Positions 1 to 12,605 are shown, counted from the stretch's first letter. The stretch: 64,000 nt of DNA from Acanthacorydalis orientalis (GCA_034766995.1 CM068322.1:15163310-15227309); one strand, 5' to 3'. Notes: generated by a model from the letters alone, not told the origin. Program-made: numbers and translations.

Positions 1-206
1 AGTAAATTAATAGTCAATTATCTTATGTAAAATACAGACACGCATATTTGTACAGTATAATGAGCTACATAAATAACAACTCTGAACGTAATGAACAGAA
101 GAGATAATTATAAAGATCACCGACAATTAAATAAATACAATCGTTTGCATAGATGCACATTTATATAAATAAAGTGTAACTTGAATATAAACCTGAATAC
201 GCCATC

Positions 207-208
<2 letters not shown>

Positions 209-248
<40 letters not shown>
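209..248. repeat. (TA)n array
   Basis: Uninterrupted alternating TA, about 40 bp. Confidence 0.95.
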
Positions 249-251
<3 letters not shown>

Positions 252-1223
252 TCAATCACAAAGAAAAAAATTATAAATTTAGAGGTAAAATAAAATAAAG
301 TCAAAGTTAAGAAGTTAACTTAACCTTCATCGATATATTATTCAAAAAGTAACGACAGTGTGTACAGTCTTGAAATAGAACATTGTTAAACTGTTTGTTT
401 TAAATTTGTAAACAGTCTGTCTGCGTTGAGTTGTTTTGATATAAATTATTCCGAATACGTTGAGTTAGGAAATGCATATATATGTACGAACATACACGAT
501 GAATAAAATAAAACATATCTCTGATACATGTAAAGAGTGTTTTATATATTTTTCTAACTGAGATAATAAATCTGATTTTTACATTCAAAAAACACACAAA
601 GAAGAAAATAGTTTTTTTAAATAGTAAATCAGCAGAAAATATTCTGAGCATATTAATTAATGTTCTAATTAAATATAAATTCGATTTAATGTAAACATAT
701 TGTTTTTATTACATTGAATTATGATTATCATTTGAATGAAAAATGTGGATTATAAATAAAATTACTCTATACAATTTTTTTGAGTCAATGAACTAAATAT
801 AACGAATTTACCATAAAAACTTGCTACAAAATTACTTATCTATATTTTATTAAACTATTCAGACAAATTTCAAAATAGTTTTTCATTTACAATGGAAAAC
901 ATTGGTAAACAATATTACATATATTCAATTAGAAAATTAAAATAAATTACAAAAAGAAATTAATTTAGATGAACTATATATAACATGTATTATTATATTT
1001 AACTTATTTATTAATTTGTCCAAATTTACTGCTATAATAGAAAAATATTTAAAATTTGGAAATGAAAAATACAATTATTATCCATTTCAATAACATATTT
1101 TTCACTCAAGCCACAAACCATAAGAAATTTTGTTCATTAAAAATGATCAATTAATAATTTTTTTTTGCTAATAAGCATTTCGATGACGATGAATAAGAGT
1201 AATATCCTTTATTGTTCTTTATG

Positions 1224-1229
<6 letters not shown>

Positions 1230-1281
<52 letters not shown>

Positions 1282-1345
1282 GCTTGCAAATCTGTTATAT
1301 GCTTTTGATAAAAAATACGTTATATATATATATATATATATATAC
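1230..1345. repeat. Two (TA)n arrays
   Basis: TA tracts at 1230-1279 and 1321-1345, separated by about 40 bp of unique sequence beginning GGGCTTGC. Confidence 0.9.
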
Positions 1346-1411
1346 TCGTATAACACATATATGTAAAAATATTATAATATGAAATAATGAGAGTATAAAG
1401 AGTAATAAAGA

Positions 1412-1414
<3 letters not shown>

Positions 1415-1448
<34 letters not shown>
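1415..1448. repeat. (TA)n array abutting a mariner
   Basis: A TA tract that ends one or two bases before the left terminal repeat of the mariner at 1450. Confidence 0.9.
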
Positions 1449-1449
<1 letters not shown>

Positions 1450-1450
<1 letters not shown>

Positions 1451-2016
1451 TGGGCTGGCAGGAAAATAATTTCGGTTTTTGTTTTCTGAATTCTAATCTT
1501 TTTCAATGAAAGTGTCATTTCATTGTCTATATGTTAACATCATTTTAAAGTAAATTTTTCAGTCTGTATTTTGTTAACATCGACTTTGGTTTTATTATTA
1601 ATTTTGTTTTAAATTGAACTATTGAATTAAAGATGGAAAAGAAGCAAATAAGAGCATTTTTTTATGAGTTCAAAATGTGTAGTAAAGCAATAAAAACTTC
1701 TCGTGAATTAAACGATGCTTTTAGTGTGGGTACTGTTAAGGAACGTACGATGCAATGGTGGTTTTAAAAATTACGTGCTGAGGACGAAAACCTTGCAGAT
1801 GAAGAAGGTTACGGGCGTCCTTCTTCAGTTCATAATGACGAACTGAAGGCGTTAGTTGAATTAGAACCACTCACAACAATTTTAGAGTTTGCACAAAAGT
1901 TAGGCGTTAGTCATCCAACACTTCTGCACCACTTAAAACAGCCAGGAAAATCAAAAAAGCTGTAATGTATTTGAATTTGAAGGTCATAAGCTGCAATTCT
2001 TTTTCTATCAACCTAA
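1450..2016 (+). mobile_element. Short cecropia/Hsmar1-like mariner copy (567 bp)
   Basis: A deletion derivative of a mariner. The left end reads TTGGGCTGGCAGGAAAATAA. The right end, reverse-complemented, reads TTAGGTTGATAGAAAAAGAA, so both terminal repeats are present. TA follows the right end. The left end abuts a (TA)n array. A full mariner is about 1.28 kb; this one keeps the 5' UTR, the first ~110 codons and the 3' end only. The ends and the N-terminal protein resemble the cecropia group that includes human Hsmar1. The copies at 4016-4522 and 56557-57072 belong to the same family. Confidence 0.9.
1633..1965 (+). pseudogene. Mariner transposase N-terminal half, truncated
   Basis: Reading from the ATG gives a product starting MEKKQIRAFFYEFKM and ending LKQPGKSKKL before a TAA, about 110 codons. 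This corresponds to the paired helix-turn-helix DNA-binding half of a mariner transposase (usual length about 345 residues). Recognisable segments are the WWF..LR linker, a GRPSSVHND motif and the second helix-turn-helix around ELEPLTTILEFAQKLGV. There is one in-frame TAA at 1765-1767, after WWF, where family members have lysine. The DD34D catalytic domain is absent: the frame stops where family members continue with the WVPHEL motif. No indel is needed to read it. The product cannot cut DNA; if the stop were read through it could at most bind terminal repeats, which is inference. Confidence 0.88.
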
Positions 2017-2934
2017 TATGTACAAATATATTACATTAAATGAATTAATCAATAAAACCGATTTCTCTGTTTATAAAAAAAAATGCAAAACATTATTTTC
2101 TATTAAACAACACTGTTATTTAAAGCTTTTATTTAGAACGCTCTATGATGAGTCTATTGAGTTTTCCTCATTGATAATATTATTCTAAAAAAGAACGTAA
2201 ATTACACAATATCAAAAATAATTTAACAACATGGAAGAGATATAATCTCTTTATTCGAATGTACTTTTCGTGTTTTTCGTGTTAATCTTAGACCGACCAC
2301 ACACAAGGTCGTTCGAAGTACCGACTATAATGTAAACAACGGTGTTTGCGCTGTGCTCTCTTCAGAGAGCCACGGTTTTCATTATCATCAGTACACTCTT
2401 GCATATGATAAACGGCCGCTGGTTTGTTTGTGAGCTATTAGCATAATTTATGTAATTCTGACCTTAATTCATATTTGAACATTTTGTGGTAAACGCAAAG
2501 CATCTGTTTTCAGTTTTGATTAATTTTTATTATGTTTGTATGTACGTCCATGTACATAAATTATGATTAAATTTAGAAGATAAGACATTTTGTAAACGTT
2601 ACTTTCACAATAGAATTATGTTTAAAGTTTTAAACAGAACGATACTAATGGCGAATTTATTATTTTTATAAAAATAATGTCCTAAAAAAATAAAAAAGCA
2701 TCGTTATACAATACACAGAAATACATATTTTAAGAAAAAAAGTGAATAATAAAATATGTAATTATATTCACGCTATCAAATGGATACATTATAGGTCAGG
2801 TAATATATCTCTACGAATTCTTTATAGGAATGTACATTATTCTACAGATAAATACTTGTAAGTTCAGATGAAACGACCCCACACATATCATAAATATTCT
2901 CCCTTTCTCATCCAAAAATGTGGGTGTACATAAT

Positions 2935-2938
<4 letters not shown>

Positions 2939-2991
<53 letters not shown>
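2939..2991. repeat. (TA)n array
   Basis: Pure TA, about 53 bp, followed by ACATACATGTGTG. Confidence 0.95.
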
Positions 2992-2995
<4 letters not shown>

Positions 2996-3308
2996 CATGT
3001 GTGTAAAAGGTAGATAATTGTATTCATGACTGAAATTCTACAAATATTATGTTGTTTTTTATTTAATGAAGACAAAACTATTTGTATTCATACAATTAAA
3101 CATATATACAGTTAAATGATTATACAAATTCGTTGTTTTTGAGCATAAACATATATATATATAGAAAGAGAGAGAGGGGTTAATCTAGAAGATAGGAGAA
3201 AATGTCTCAACAGTGAAAGTGCTTTTCAAAAAGTTCTGCAAATACGTTTAAATTGTTTGTTGTTTATATACATGTATGCATTTATGTAAATTTTCACACT
3301 AACACTTT

Positions 3309-3382
<74 letters not shown>
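3309..3382. repeat. (CA)n-(TA)n compound array
   Basis: A CA tract of about 22 bp passes directly into about 52 bp of TA. Confidence 0.95.
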
Positions 3383-3386
<4 letters not shown>

Positions 3387-3713
3387 CATCCAGCACACAA
3401 AAAGGTGCGTGTACGTCTTAAAAGTTAAATGATTCTTACGGTTGTTACTTATGACGTTATTATGTCTTAAAGAATGAAATTGTTGTTAAATGTTTTATAA
3501 AAAATATGTGAAAATAAAACAATACTTACATGGTATAAAATATTGTATTTTTATAATTGAAACTTTTAATTGGGATAAAAATTAAACAGAATATTGTAAA
3601 AAAAATTCGAACAATTTTTTTAACACATATCTATTCATTTACTTGTTTAACATTTCAGTAGAGATGACATATTTTCTAAAAATATTTACATTTTTCGTTA
3701 TTTATAAATAGGT

Positions 3714-3793
3714 ATACACACACAAACAAATATATATATATATACACACACATACTTATCTATCTTTGCATAGATACACACACACATACATAC

Positions 3794-3879
<86 letters not shown>

Positions 3880-3890
3880 ATAGATAGATA
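3714..3890. repeat. Compound CA/TA/TACA repeat cluster
   Basis: Short CA and TA tracts, then a TA array at 3794-3878 with a few G and C interruptions, then GATAGATAGATA. Confidence 0.9.
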
Positions 3891-4015
3891 CTTTTTCACA
3901 TAATCAAAGATCATTTTTAAAACATTTTCCTATTAGAAATCTGAGAAGCATCTAGTGCAGATTATTAGGAAATATTTATATTAAATTACTGTTATAAATG
4001 ACAAGAAATTAAATA

Positions 4016-4522
4016 TTAGGTTGGTAAAAAAATAATTGGGGTTATTGACGTTTAAATTCATATACATTTTTCTTTTTTTTGATTCTATTAGCTGTTTTAA
4101 GTGGTTCAGAACTGTTGCAAGATTAACACCTAACTTTTGTGCAAGCTCTCGAATGGTTGTGTGTAGTTCTAATTCAAGTAATGCCTTCAGTTGGTCGTTT
4201 TGAACTGAAGAAGGACGCACGAGACTTTCTTTATCTTCAAGGCATTCGTTTAGTTACGATCACTTTCTGCTACTTTGAACACCCATTTTGAACTCATACA
4301 AAAAAATGCTCTAATTTGCTTCTTTTCCATCTTTAATTTAATAGTCCAATTTGAAGCAAAATTACTAATAAAACCAAAGTCGATGTTATCAGAACAGAGA
4401 CCGAAAAATTCACTTTTGAATGATATTTATATGAATATGATAAAATTACAGTTTTAGTGAAAAAATTAAGGTTAGAATTTAAAAAAAAAACAAAAACCGC
4501 AATTTTTTTCCTACCAATCTAA
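4016..4522 (-). mobile_element. Short cecropia/Hsmar1-like mariner copy (507 bp)
   Basis: Both terminal repeats are present: TTAGGTTGGTAAAAAAATAA at the left and, reverse-complemented, TTAGATTGGTAGGAAAAAAA at the right. TA flanks both sides, as expected for a mariner target duplication. The internal deletion joins the same two points as in the copy at 1450-2016: codons around the KKL/KKR position are followed directly by the 3' UTR segment reading TGTATATGAATTTAAACGTC. The two copies are in opposite orientation about 2 kb apart. Confidence 0.9.
4060..4330 (-). pseudogene. Mariner transposase N-terminal half, truncated and frameshifted
   Basis: The start is MEKKQIRAFFYEFKMG, almost identical to the copy at 1633-1965. 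The middle is damaged by a small deletion and stops between the first and second helix-turn-helix. An open stretch then resumes at RPSSVQNDQLKALLELELHT and runs through the second helix-turn-helix (TTIRELAQKLGV) to LKQLIESKKRK. No catalytic domain is present. The frame runs on into the 3' terminal repeat and out of the element to 3981. The family assignment rests on terminal repeats and N-terminal sequence. Confidence 0.85.
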
Positions 4523-6170
4523 TATTCTCAAACATACTTTTTTTTGTACATTTATTTACTAACTAGAATTTGATTACTATAATTACTAAATTGCATTAGC
4601 CTTTTGTACTATAACTAAATGCAGTCATAAATGTATTTTTTTATACCCTTACCATGAATTCTTTTTTCATTCCATAAATCATAAAAAAAATTGATGAAAC
4701 ATAGTAAATAAATCACTATTATTATTTTTAGTTCTTGTCTATAGGCGATGGTATCATCCTTAAAGCGCCAATTTATGAAAAGAACAATATTATTTTTTAT
4801 GATTAAAACTTATAGATTAATAATGATTTTTGTAGTGGATTATTTTCGATTTGATATTGATTCCTCATCGACAAATATTTAATTTTTTGAATCTAAACGG
4901 TTTGAGAATGTTCACCATCGAAATGTGCACAAATAATTATCTAAATAAATAATAATAAAAAAAAAACGTAATATATCTGATCAGAAAAGATATTGGTTTT
5001 AAGAATATGTGAAAAATAATTTGTGAAATCTTCAATATTTTTTTAAATACTTTTTATCTTGAGAAATATTCATGACTGAAAATTCATTTTCATTATCATT
5101 TGATAAAAACGACTTTTTAATTTAATTAATAAACGTTTTATATTTAGAAACATCAAATAATATTAAAGTTTTTAGTTTCAATTACAAGTTGGACGAGTGG
5201 TTTATGGGAGTTTATTAAGTAATTGGAGTTTGAGAATCTTGAAGAAAGTTTTACAAATAAGTTTATTTCCGTGTAAACGAAATCGTTTTTTTTTTTAAAT
5301 AAAAAAATATTCTTGTTAGATATTTCCATTATTTTAAACAATAGTAAAATATATTTTTTAGTTTAACTTATATATTTGAAATCCAATTAAGGTTTTTTAT
5401 GTATTATAAAAACTCTTATTTTTGTAAACACTCAAGAATTTTGAATCTAAAGTTATAAAAATATTATTTAAAATAATTTTAATTAAGATGTGTAATTCTT
5501 AGAATCTTTCGATCGTTTTACAAAAAATACTAATAAAATTTCTAGAAAATAACTGTCTTTGATACAGAAAAAAACATTTCATTGTTATTGCAAAGAGTTT
5601 CCATTTACTTTTTCATTTACTTTAATTAGTATGAAAATAAACATAAATTTCATCTTTAATTATATTTCTGTCGAAATAACTTTTTACAATTGTCTTTTTA
5701 TAGATTACAACTTTCTAATTGATTAATTTTAGAAGTAGTATGTTTTGAAGAAAGCTATTTCCGGAGTAACATATAATTATCCCTTAAGTATTAATTCGGA
5801 GAAACGAATAATGTCATTAAAATACACATTGTCTTAATGAAAGAATTATGAATAAAATTATTTTTTAATTAATTTTTCTCGATAAATATAATATACAATA
5901 ATAATTCTTACATAACTGTTTTTCTTACTTTGTTTTAAAGACGAAAATTTATAATCATAAATACAGAAAATAAATTTAAAAAATTCAATTATAAGAAAAG
6001 TGTTTGGTGAAATCCATATATAGTGATTTCAATAAATCATCGAATTTATTTATTCTGATACTAGTACTCGTAATTGAACTGACATGTGTTAAATTTACCT
6101 TAAAGCTGATAGTTTGATGACGGAAATTGGCTGTAATCTTTGTATAAATGTAGAACAATGATTAAGTTTC
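4523..6170. other. No gene seen; very AT-rich
   Basis: No frame, motif or repeat that I can support. Confidence 0.6.
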
Positions 6171-6179
6171 TTTTCCTTA

Positions 6180-6790
6180 AATATTTTAATGTTGTTTCAG
6201 TCGAGCCAACGACATTTAAATATAATTTACACGTCGTTTTTCGTCCGTACTAGAAACTTGTATAACTAACTAAATGCAGCACACTCGACGTAACAATGTT
6301 AAGAATCCATTTTCATTGTACAGCGACTAGAAAAGCGGGCGCGGGTCTCCTCTTCATTTCTCATTCTTGGTTCACCATATCCACGCCAATGTTAGACCAC
6401 ATTCAGTATAATAAAGATAAAGATGTCGTTACGTCAAACGATAGTGGCACAAGTGAGATGAATGACGGCGAGAAAATAGAATATCATCATGGACGAGAAA
6501 ACGCAAAGCTTAACGGAGCGTCATAGATTATTCTGGCTAGAGTAATGACATCCATAATGGAATGTACATGTAAGGTATATAAATAATTTCGTATCAACTT
6601 ATTACGTGGTTATTGTGCAAGGGATCAAGCACTCGTGGGATTATGCGGTGGCAAGCATTGAATAACAACTGTATCAACTAAATTTAAATTAAACGCGGGC
6701 CGACCGATGGAATTCGCTTACGCCGTATTAATGACTCCACATCTGTTTACTTTATTATCATAGTTTGTGTACCTTTGCCCCTTCACAAAT
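6180..6790. other. GC-richer, CpG-containing island
   Basis: About 600 bp of clearly richer base use between AT-rich flanks. A good acceptor-like TTGTTTCAG ends at 6200, but no long frame follows. A 76-codon frame at 6296-6526 (+) has no recognisable features. The part 6690-6760 (GGGCCGACCGATGG) looks like conserved non-coding DNA, which I cannot test. Confidence 0.4.
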
Positions 6791-6858
6791 TGAAAATAAA
6801 CTAGGATGGGGTTTCATATCGCACATGCATTTTTATCATTCACACGCACACATCACTA

Positions 6859-6860
6859 TA

Positions 6861-6892
<32 letters not shown>
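6859..6892. repeat. (TG)n-(TA)n compound array
   Basis: A TG tract runs into a TA tract about 10 bp before the Mos1-like mariner. Confidence 0.9.
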
Positions 6893-6902
6893 CAGACATA
6901 TA

Positions 6903-8150
6903 ATAGGATGTTGCAATGAAAGTCGTTGTTCATGTGTAGATGGCTCTAGGTGCGTATGACAGTGACAGATGTCTCTTATGTCATTTTGAAGTGTGAACAT
7001 TTCCCACTAAAATTTAGTCCTTAGACGACATTCTTTGTTTACACAAGTATTTTTCTATAACCGAAATAAAATAAAACGCGATAAGTAGTTTTTCTGATGT
7101 GTATTTCTGCACTACGTTGATTTCAAAAAAAGTGCAGCTAAATCTCATCGACTGCTAACGAAAACTTATGGTGAATATGCTCCATCGGAAACAGTATACA
7201 GAGATTGGTTTGGACGATTTTAAAGTGGTGATTATGACGTTCACGACAAACAACAGGAAGGTTAATCGAAAAAGTTCGAAGATGAATACCTGCAAACTCT
7301 ATTGGAAAAAAACCCTGGCCAAACACTCAAAGAATTGACTCAACAGCATGACGTTTACAAGCCATTCATTCGACTTTCACGACGTTTACAAGCCATGAAA
7401 AAGATCCAGAAAGAAGGAAGTTGGGTGCCACATGAATTGACCGAAAATGCCATTACCAATCGTTTGAACATCTCGATTTCTTGGCTTCCAAGCTATAAAA
7501 AGAAGAGTTTCTTGTAACGTATCGTGACCGGCGATGAAAAATGGATCTATTTCAATAACTTGAAACGCAAAAAATTAAGGGTTGATCCTGGCCAACCATC
7601 AACGTCGACACCAAAGTGAAACATTCACGTCCACAAAGCAATGCTCTCTGTTTGGTGGGATATTGAAGGTGTCGTGTAGTATGAGCTGTTGAAACCGAAG
7701 GAAGTAATCACCGCGAAACGATCACCACCGAACGTTATCGACAACAAATGGAGCGTTTGAATTATAATTTGATGCAAAAACGACCATCAATGCATCTAAT
7801 CGCCGAAAAGTGATTCTTCTCCATAACAATGCTCGGCCTCATGTTGTTATAGACGTAAACCAAACACTGATGAAACTCGAATGAGAGGTCTCTTGCAGCC
7901 AGCGTATTTACGGATCTGGCCCCAAGTAATTACAACCGGTTTCCATCGATACAAGATGTTTTGGTAGATAAACATTTCCATAAGTATGGAGATGTCGGAA
8001 ATTGGGTTGCTGAATGGATTGGCTCAAAAGACAGACAATTATTCCATCGTGGAATTCAAATTCTGCTAGAAAATTACGAAAAAGTCATAGCTTCTGAGGG
8101 CAAATACTTTGATTAATGTATACACACATTTTGTTATTGAAATAAATGCT
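6903..8150 (+). mobile_element. Mos1-like (mauritiana-group) mariner, near full length, degenerate
   Basis: The 5' end (ATAGGATGTTGCAATGAAAG) follows TA and is matched over about 130 bp by a solo end at 17530-17662. The transposase remnant reads to a C-terminal stop at 8114-8116. The expected 3' terminal repeat is not recognisable: the sequence passes into an A-rich run and then a (TA)n array from 8169, which may have replaced or eroded it. Length fits a 1.25-1.29 kb mariner. Confidence 0.88.
7080..8116 (+). pseudogene. Mos1-like mariner transposase remnant
   Basis: Segments in order match the mauritiana group: SHRLLTKTYGEYAPSETVYR (first helix-turn-helix), a KKFEDEYLQTLLEKNPGQTL region, WVPHELTENAITNRL, RIVTGDEKWIYF, VDPGQPSTS, MLSVWWDIEGVV, a block like LLHNNARPHVV, and the C-terminus GKYFD before TAA. 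Several frameshifts and stops break it. Of the catalytic triad, the first Asp (GDEKW) is kept, the second is Asn (HNNARPH) and the third is Asn (APSNY). About 25-30 residues after the second helix-turn-helix are lost or replaced by a short duplication of the CGACTTTCACGACGTTTACA type near 7360-7395. The protein is dead on three counts. Confidence 0.88.
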
Positions 8151-8168
8151 CCAAAAAAAAAACAAAAC

Positions 8169-8284
<116 letters not shown>

Positions 8285-8289
8285 AAAAT

Positions 8290-9660
8290 GAAAGGAGTTT
8301 TTGTATTACATGTGTGATAGTATCTTTTTATGAAAATTGACTTACAATACAAATTTACATCACTTCACCAATAAATTCGAATTTAAACGTCCATCAAGCA
8401 AATAAATTTAGAAATAATAAAAAAAATATAATGTTTGAAAGCATATTACAATTCATTTTCTTATAACTGAACTAATGTTAAAGTAAACGGATCTCATGCT
8501 TAGGTATTTTTTTAGATAGAGGTATGTGGTTAAAATGTTTTATAAAAATATGTACGTTTTGAAAAGCTTTAAAAATATTTACAACACGTTTTATAAATAA
8601 TATTGTATTGAAGTGATTTTTATGGAAGTAATATAAAATAAAATTGTTACATATACTCGTATGTCTTTCCTTTAAAATATTTTCAGGTGATTGTATGAAT
8701 CGAAAACGATTTAATAAACATAATCGAATACCTATTATATGAACTATGATATTTTTTTGATATATTTTGATATATTTTTTAATTTTTATTATTTTTTTCT
8801 TTCATCAACTCAAAAATTTAAAAAAGCAGGAAAAAAACTAAATTTTCGTTTCATAGTATAAGCTGTAATAATCCGATATTTTTAATATCTTTCTATATAT
8901 AAAAAATAATTCCAGAGTAAAATTTCCATAACATAAAAATTCTTTTTCGTGTAGACCACCTTCTTGCAACGTCACTCTTCACGATTCACTCTACAAGTAG
9001 CACGTTAACCATTTTCGATCATCAATGATTGTTTGATGGATATCGCGTGGTCTCTGTTCTGATTGGTTTATATCTGTCACATGTAAGTAGGTCTCTCAAG
9101 GTGTATAAGGAAAGAGGGTATTCGATTTCCGAGTACAACTGACAAGAAATTTATTCAAAATATTGCATTCACTGAAGATTTATTTAGAGTAAAAAAATTG
9201 TTGCATATTTTAACATTATTTTTTGTTTTTAATTTTTACAATTTTTTCCAATAAAATTTTTACGATTTATATTTTACCCAGATTACTTTTATAATTTTAA
9301 TAATTTATGTTGTTAGGGAAGAGCGAGGGTTAGCGAGCGAAGGACAGAGCCCCCTCCTCCACTAGCATAGCGAGTAAAGAGAAGATCCCCTTGGTATAAG
9401 CAAAAATATAGAATCAGTTGCCCACATTAAATATGTTTTTGTCATTATTTTTGATATAATTGTTTAACCCATAATTATTATACATGCTGAAATAAAATAT
9501 ATATATTCATTTTTGCAAGTGAAGTAAATTATGGAAATTAAATTGATATCTAAAACAAATATTGCATTAATAATTAGTGAGAAAAATATTATTTCATAAA
9601 CAGATTTTCATATTAAAAAAATATTTAATAAAATAACTTTTTATATAAATTTTTAATAAA
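8290..9660. other. No gene seen; two GC-richer patches
   Basis: Patches at 8955-9140 and 9305-9400. The second is purine-rich with repeated GCGAG (GAGCGAGGGTTAGCGAGCGA) and a CCCCCTCCTCC run. Function unknown. Confidence 0.45.
8893..8958 (+). repeat. Dispersed repeat, copy A
   Basis: About 65 bp, with TAATTCCA, GTAAAATTTCCAT and TTTTTC blocks in the same order as at 43158-43222. The flanks outside do not match obviously. The element type is unknown. Confidence 0.55.
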
Positions 9661-9689
9661 AATTATATATATATATATATATATATAGG

Positions 9690-10250
9690 TAAATAAAAAA
9701 ATATATTTAATTTAATTGATTCGATATAAATTAGCCATAAAATTATACGAATTTAAATTGACATCGAATATGGAGTTGAGTTTACATATAATAAAACTTG
9801 CCACAACAGTGTACCTATTGAGAAAATTGCAAATACAGCTGTAAGTTAGAAACATAAATTTCACGCCGAATTACATATCTAATGATCTACAAAATTAGCT
9901 TGTCTGCTCATTTGTAGAAGTCCTGCGCAAATTTCACTCTATGAAAATTATTGGAACTTTCAGCAGTATTTCGAAAATACGTACTCTTGACCTTTTGTTA
10001 TTGAACGTAATTCGTAATAAGAGGAAACGGTGGGAATAATGTGCTTAATTCATTATTTCATCTGTTTATTAAACCGATGTAAACACAGTCGACATTCATC
10101 CATTACTCGTGCGAAATGTTATTAATTTATTTATATATCGCAACTACTAATATACATAAAGAGAACATCTGTTTATGAAAGCGGTATCTTTTTTTTACTT
10201 TTTTCGTCTAGTTTTTGTTGGTTCATTTGTGTAATTTTAGTGCGTAATGC
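9690..10250. other. No gene; moderately GC-richer stretch 9880-10200
   Basis: Mixed, non-repetitive sequence without a long frame, possibly regulatory. Confidence 0.4.
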
Positions 10251-10271
10251 TGTTTTATCTATCCATCTATC

Positions 10272-10287
10272 TATCTATCTAACTATT

Positions 10288-10327
<40 letters not shown>

Positions 10328-10343
10328 AATAGTTAGATAGATA
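10272..10343. repeat. 72-bp TA-cored palindrome
   Basis: The left arm TATCTATCTAACTATTTAAA is matched by TTTAAATAGTTAGATAGATA on the right, around an alternating TA core. The left arm sits within a short (CTAT)n tract that starts near 10256. Confidence 0.88.
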
Positions 10344-10733
10344 TAGATATATAGTTAGTATACATATGTATATATATGCATATATATATATTTCAGTTTC
10401 TTTTTTTTATTTGTGACTGTTTATTATTCGTTATTACTGTCAAATAACATAATTTGATTTAATGATGTATGTGACATAATTTTGTATAATGTCTTATTGG
10501 CTAAACTGAAAGTAAATTATAGAAAAAAAATCCCTTCATATAATAATTCGTTCTATTTAATGTATACGTCATAAAATGATACTTTTTACAAACAGTGTTA
10601 GTTAGGTTATAATAATAAAGGTAAAAGGGACGGAGAAAATTAAAAACATATTCTTTATTAAAATCTGTAGCTCTAAGTAAATGTATTTAACAACTATTAT
10701 TAATATGTAAAGAACTGGGTATTCAAAACGGTT

Positions 10734-10738
<5 letters not shown>

Positions 10739-10780
<42 letters not shown>
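10739..10780. repeat. (TA)n array
   Basis: Pure TA, about 42 bp. Confidence 0.95.
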
Positions 10781-10784
<4 letters not shown>

Positions 10785-10940
10785 TATGTATACAGACGTT
10801 TTTGAAACCCCATTCTTGTATGTAATAATAATTGTTAAATACAGTAATGGATTTCTTGGTTTGGAAAATTGTAGAATACATTAAAAATCGTCATGAAAAT
10901 TGTGATAAAAAATAATTAGAAAAAGATACATACATATTAT

Positions 10941-10992
<52 letters not shown>
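10941..10992. repeat. (AC)n-(AT)n compound array
   Basis: About 20 bp of AC then 32 bp of AT. Confidence 0.95.
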
Positions 10993-10996
<4 letters not shown>

Positions 10997-10999
10997 GTA

Positions 11000-11930
11000 C
11001 ATATGTATATTTGGTTACAAATCAATAGAACAACTGGGAAACATAATGCGAACAATGTATTAAATAATAAAATGTATGATTGTTTGCCCGTGTTTGAATA
11101 ATTTGCATATTATTATTACTAAATAATGACTTTTGTTAAATGTACGATAACTGTTTGACTAATCGTTTTCAATTTTAGAATCAATAAAACATTACTGATT
11201 TAACAAATTTGATTTAATCAAAATAAACATTATTGTCATTATTTGCCAATTTACCACAATGAAATGAGAAAAGTTTACATTTCACATACAAATGTAAAAT
11301 TTATTACAGTATTTTTTACAGTATTTTTAATCATTTTATTGGTTATAATTAATTTATAACCGATAAAATGATTAAAAATACTCTAAAGACATCAATAAAA
11401 AATGTATTTGTATAAAAGGAAACACTATGTTTTAATTACTTCAATATCCTCCTTACCGTTCAATCTAATATTTACGGATGTCTGTCAATAATGGAAAGTT
11501 TCCTGTCATGATTCAAAGAGAAAATCCGGAATCAGTACATTATTCTTTTATTCGTTCGTTAATCAAAAGATAAAGAGCACTTTATTATAAGGTACTTTCG
11601 ATCTAAATATGTGCTTTTAAAGGAAATAAATCCATCAATTTTTCCTATAAGGGTGGAAATATGTTAGAGAAATTTATTTTTATTATATTTTCCAATTAAG
11701 TATCACAATATAAAACGGGAAAAATGAACCATTTTACTTCCGCGTCACGTTCTTATCCTAAATAAATCGGAAACTGTAACAATTTTCTTTTCTTTCGCGA
11801 ATTAAATGAATTGAATAAATTACATTTCACTCGAAAGAATCCAGCACAGTCATTAGTATTATTGGTACTATAGTTTTAATGCTGATATTAAATTTCTTTC
11901 TTTATCTTTTTTTAACAGGAATTTTTTTTG
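11000..11930. other. No gene; non-repetitive stretch 11440-11880
   Basis: Contains the hairpin at 11320-11382. The following 440 bp are less AT-biased than the background, with no coding signal. Confidence 0.4.
11320..11382. repeat. Inverted repeat, 29-bp arms, 5-bp loop
   Basis: Arms 11320-11348 and 11354-11382 are inverted copies with one mismatch (TTTATTGGTTATAA against TTTATCGGTTATAA). Unlike most here, the arms are not simple repeats. A single-stranded form would be a strong hairpin. Confidence 0.92.
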
Positions 11931-11932
11931 TG

Positions 11933-11934
<2 letters not shown>

Positions 11935-11982
<48 letters not shown>
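11935..11982. repeat. (TA)n array
   Basis: Pure TA, about 48 bp. Confidence 0.95.
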
Positions 11983-11985
<3 letters not shown>

Positions 11986-12552
11986 CGTGTACATAATGGA
12001 TTATAACAAACAAAAAATTCAATTACGATAAAAGGAACCAATTAATTAAAAGGTGTCAGGGTTTTTAGGTTTCTTTATAAAACTGAAGGAATGGAAATTT
12101 TTGATAAATTAAAGAAAATAATTCACAGTTTAATTTGTTACTTATTCAAACTAAAATATATAAGTAGAAAAGAATAAATATTTTTTTAAAATTCCTTTAC
12201 ATATAATATATTGATAACTAGTATACAAGCTTATCATATACAGATTTATATACTATATGTATGTATGTGTTATAACATATTTCTCATGAAACCAAAAGCC
12301 GAAATATTCTTTTATCGTTCTAAGATCGTGTTTTCTACAATAAATTAAGATTAACGTGAAACAACAACATACGTTATCGCTTTTAATTTACATGGAAATA
12401 ACTTTATCTAAAAAACTCGACTTAATTATTGAAATGATTTTTAAAATAACAATCATTTTATAAATAGAGTACCTTATAGAAAAATACCTGTTCATTTAAA
12501 TTGAACTTTGTATAAAATTATGTAGAGAAAAATCAACAAAGATGTGTAAAGG

Positions 12553-12554
<2 letters not shown>

Positions 12555-12602
<48 letters not shown>
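12555..12602. repeat. (TA)n array
   Basis: Pure TA, about 48 bp. Confidence 0.95.

Positions 12603-12605
<3 letters not shown>

Larger units (their letters stand above)
2017..4015. other. No gene seen; AT-rich with repeats
   Basis: A small GC-richer segment at about 2290-2420 (CGACCACACAAGG-type sequence, no long frame) may be regulatory. The rest is AT-rich and microsatellite. Confidence 0.6.

Noticed and set aside
2290..2420. Possible tRNA or small gene in a GC-richer patch containing GTTCGAAG
   Set aside because: The bases around it do not form a tRNA cloverleaf and no long frame is present.
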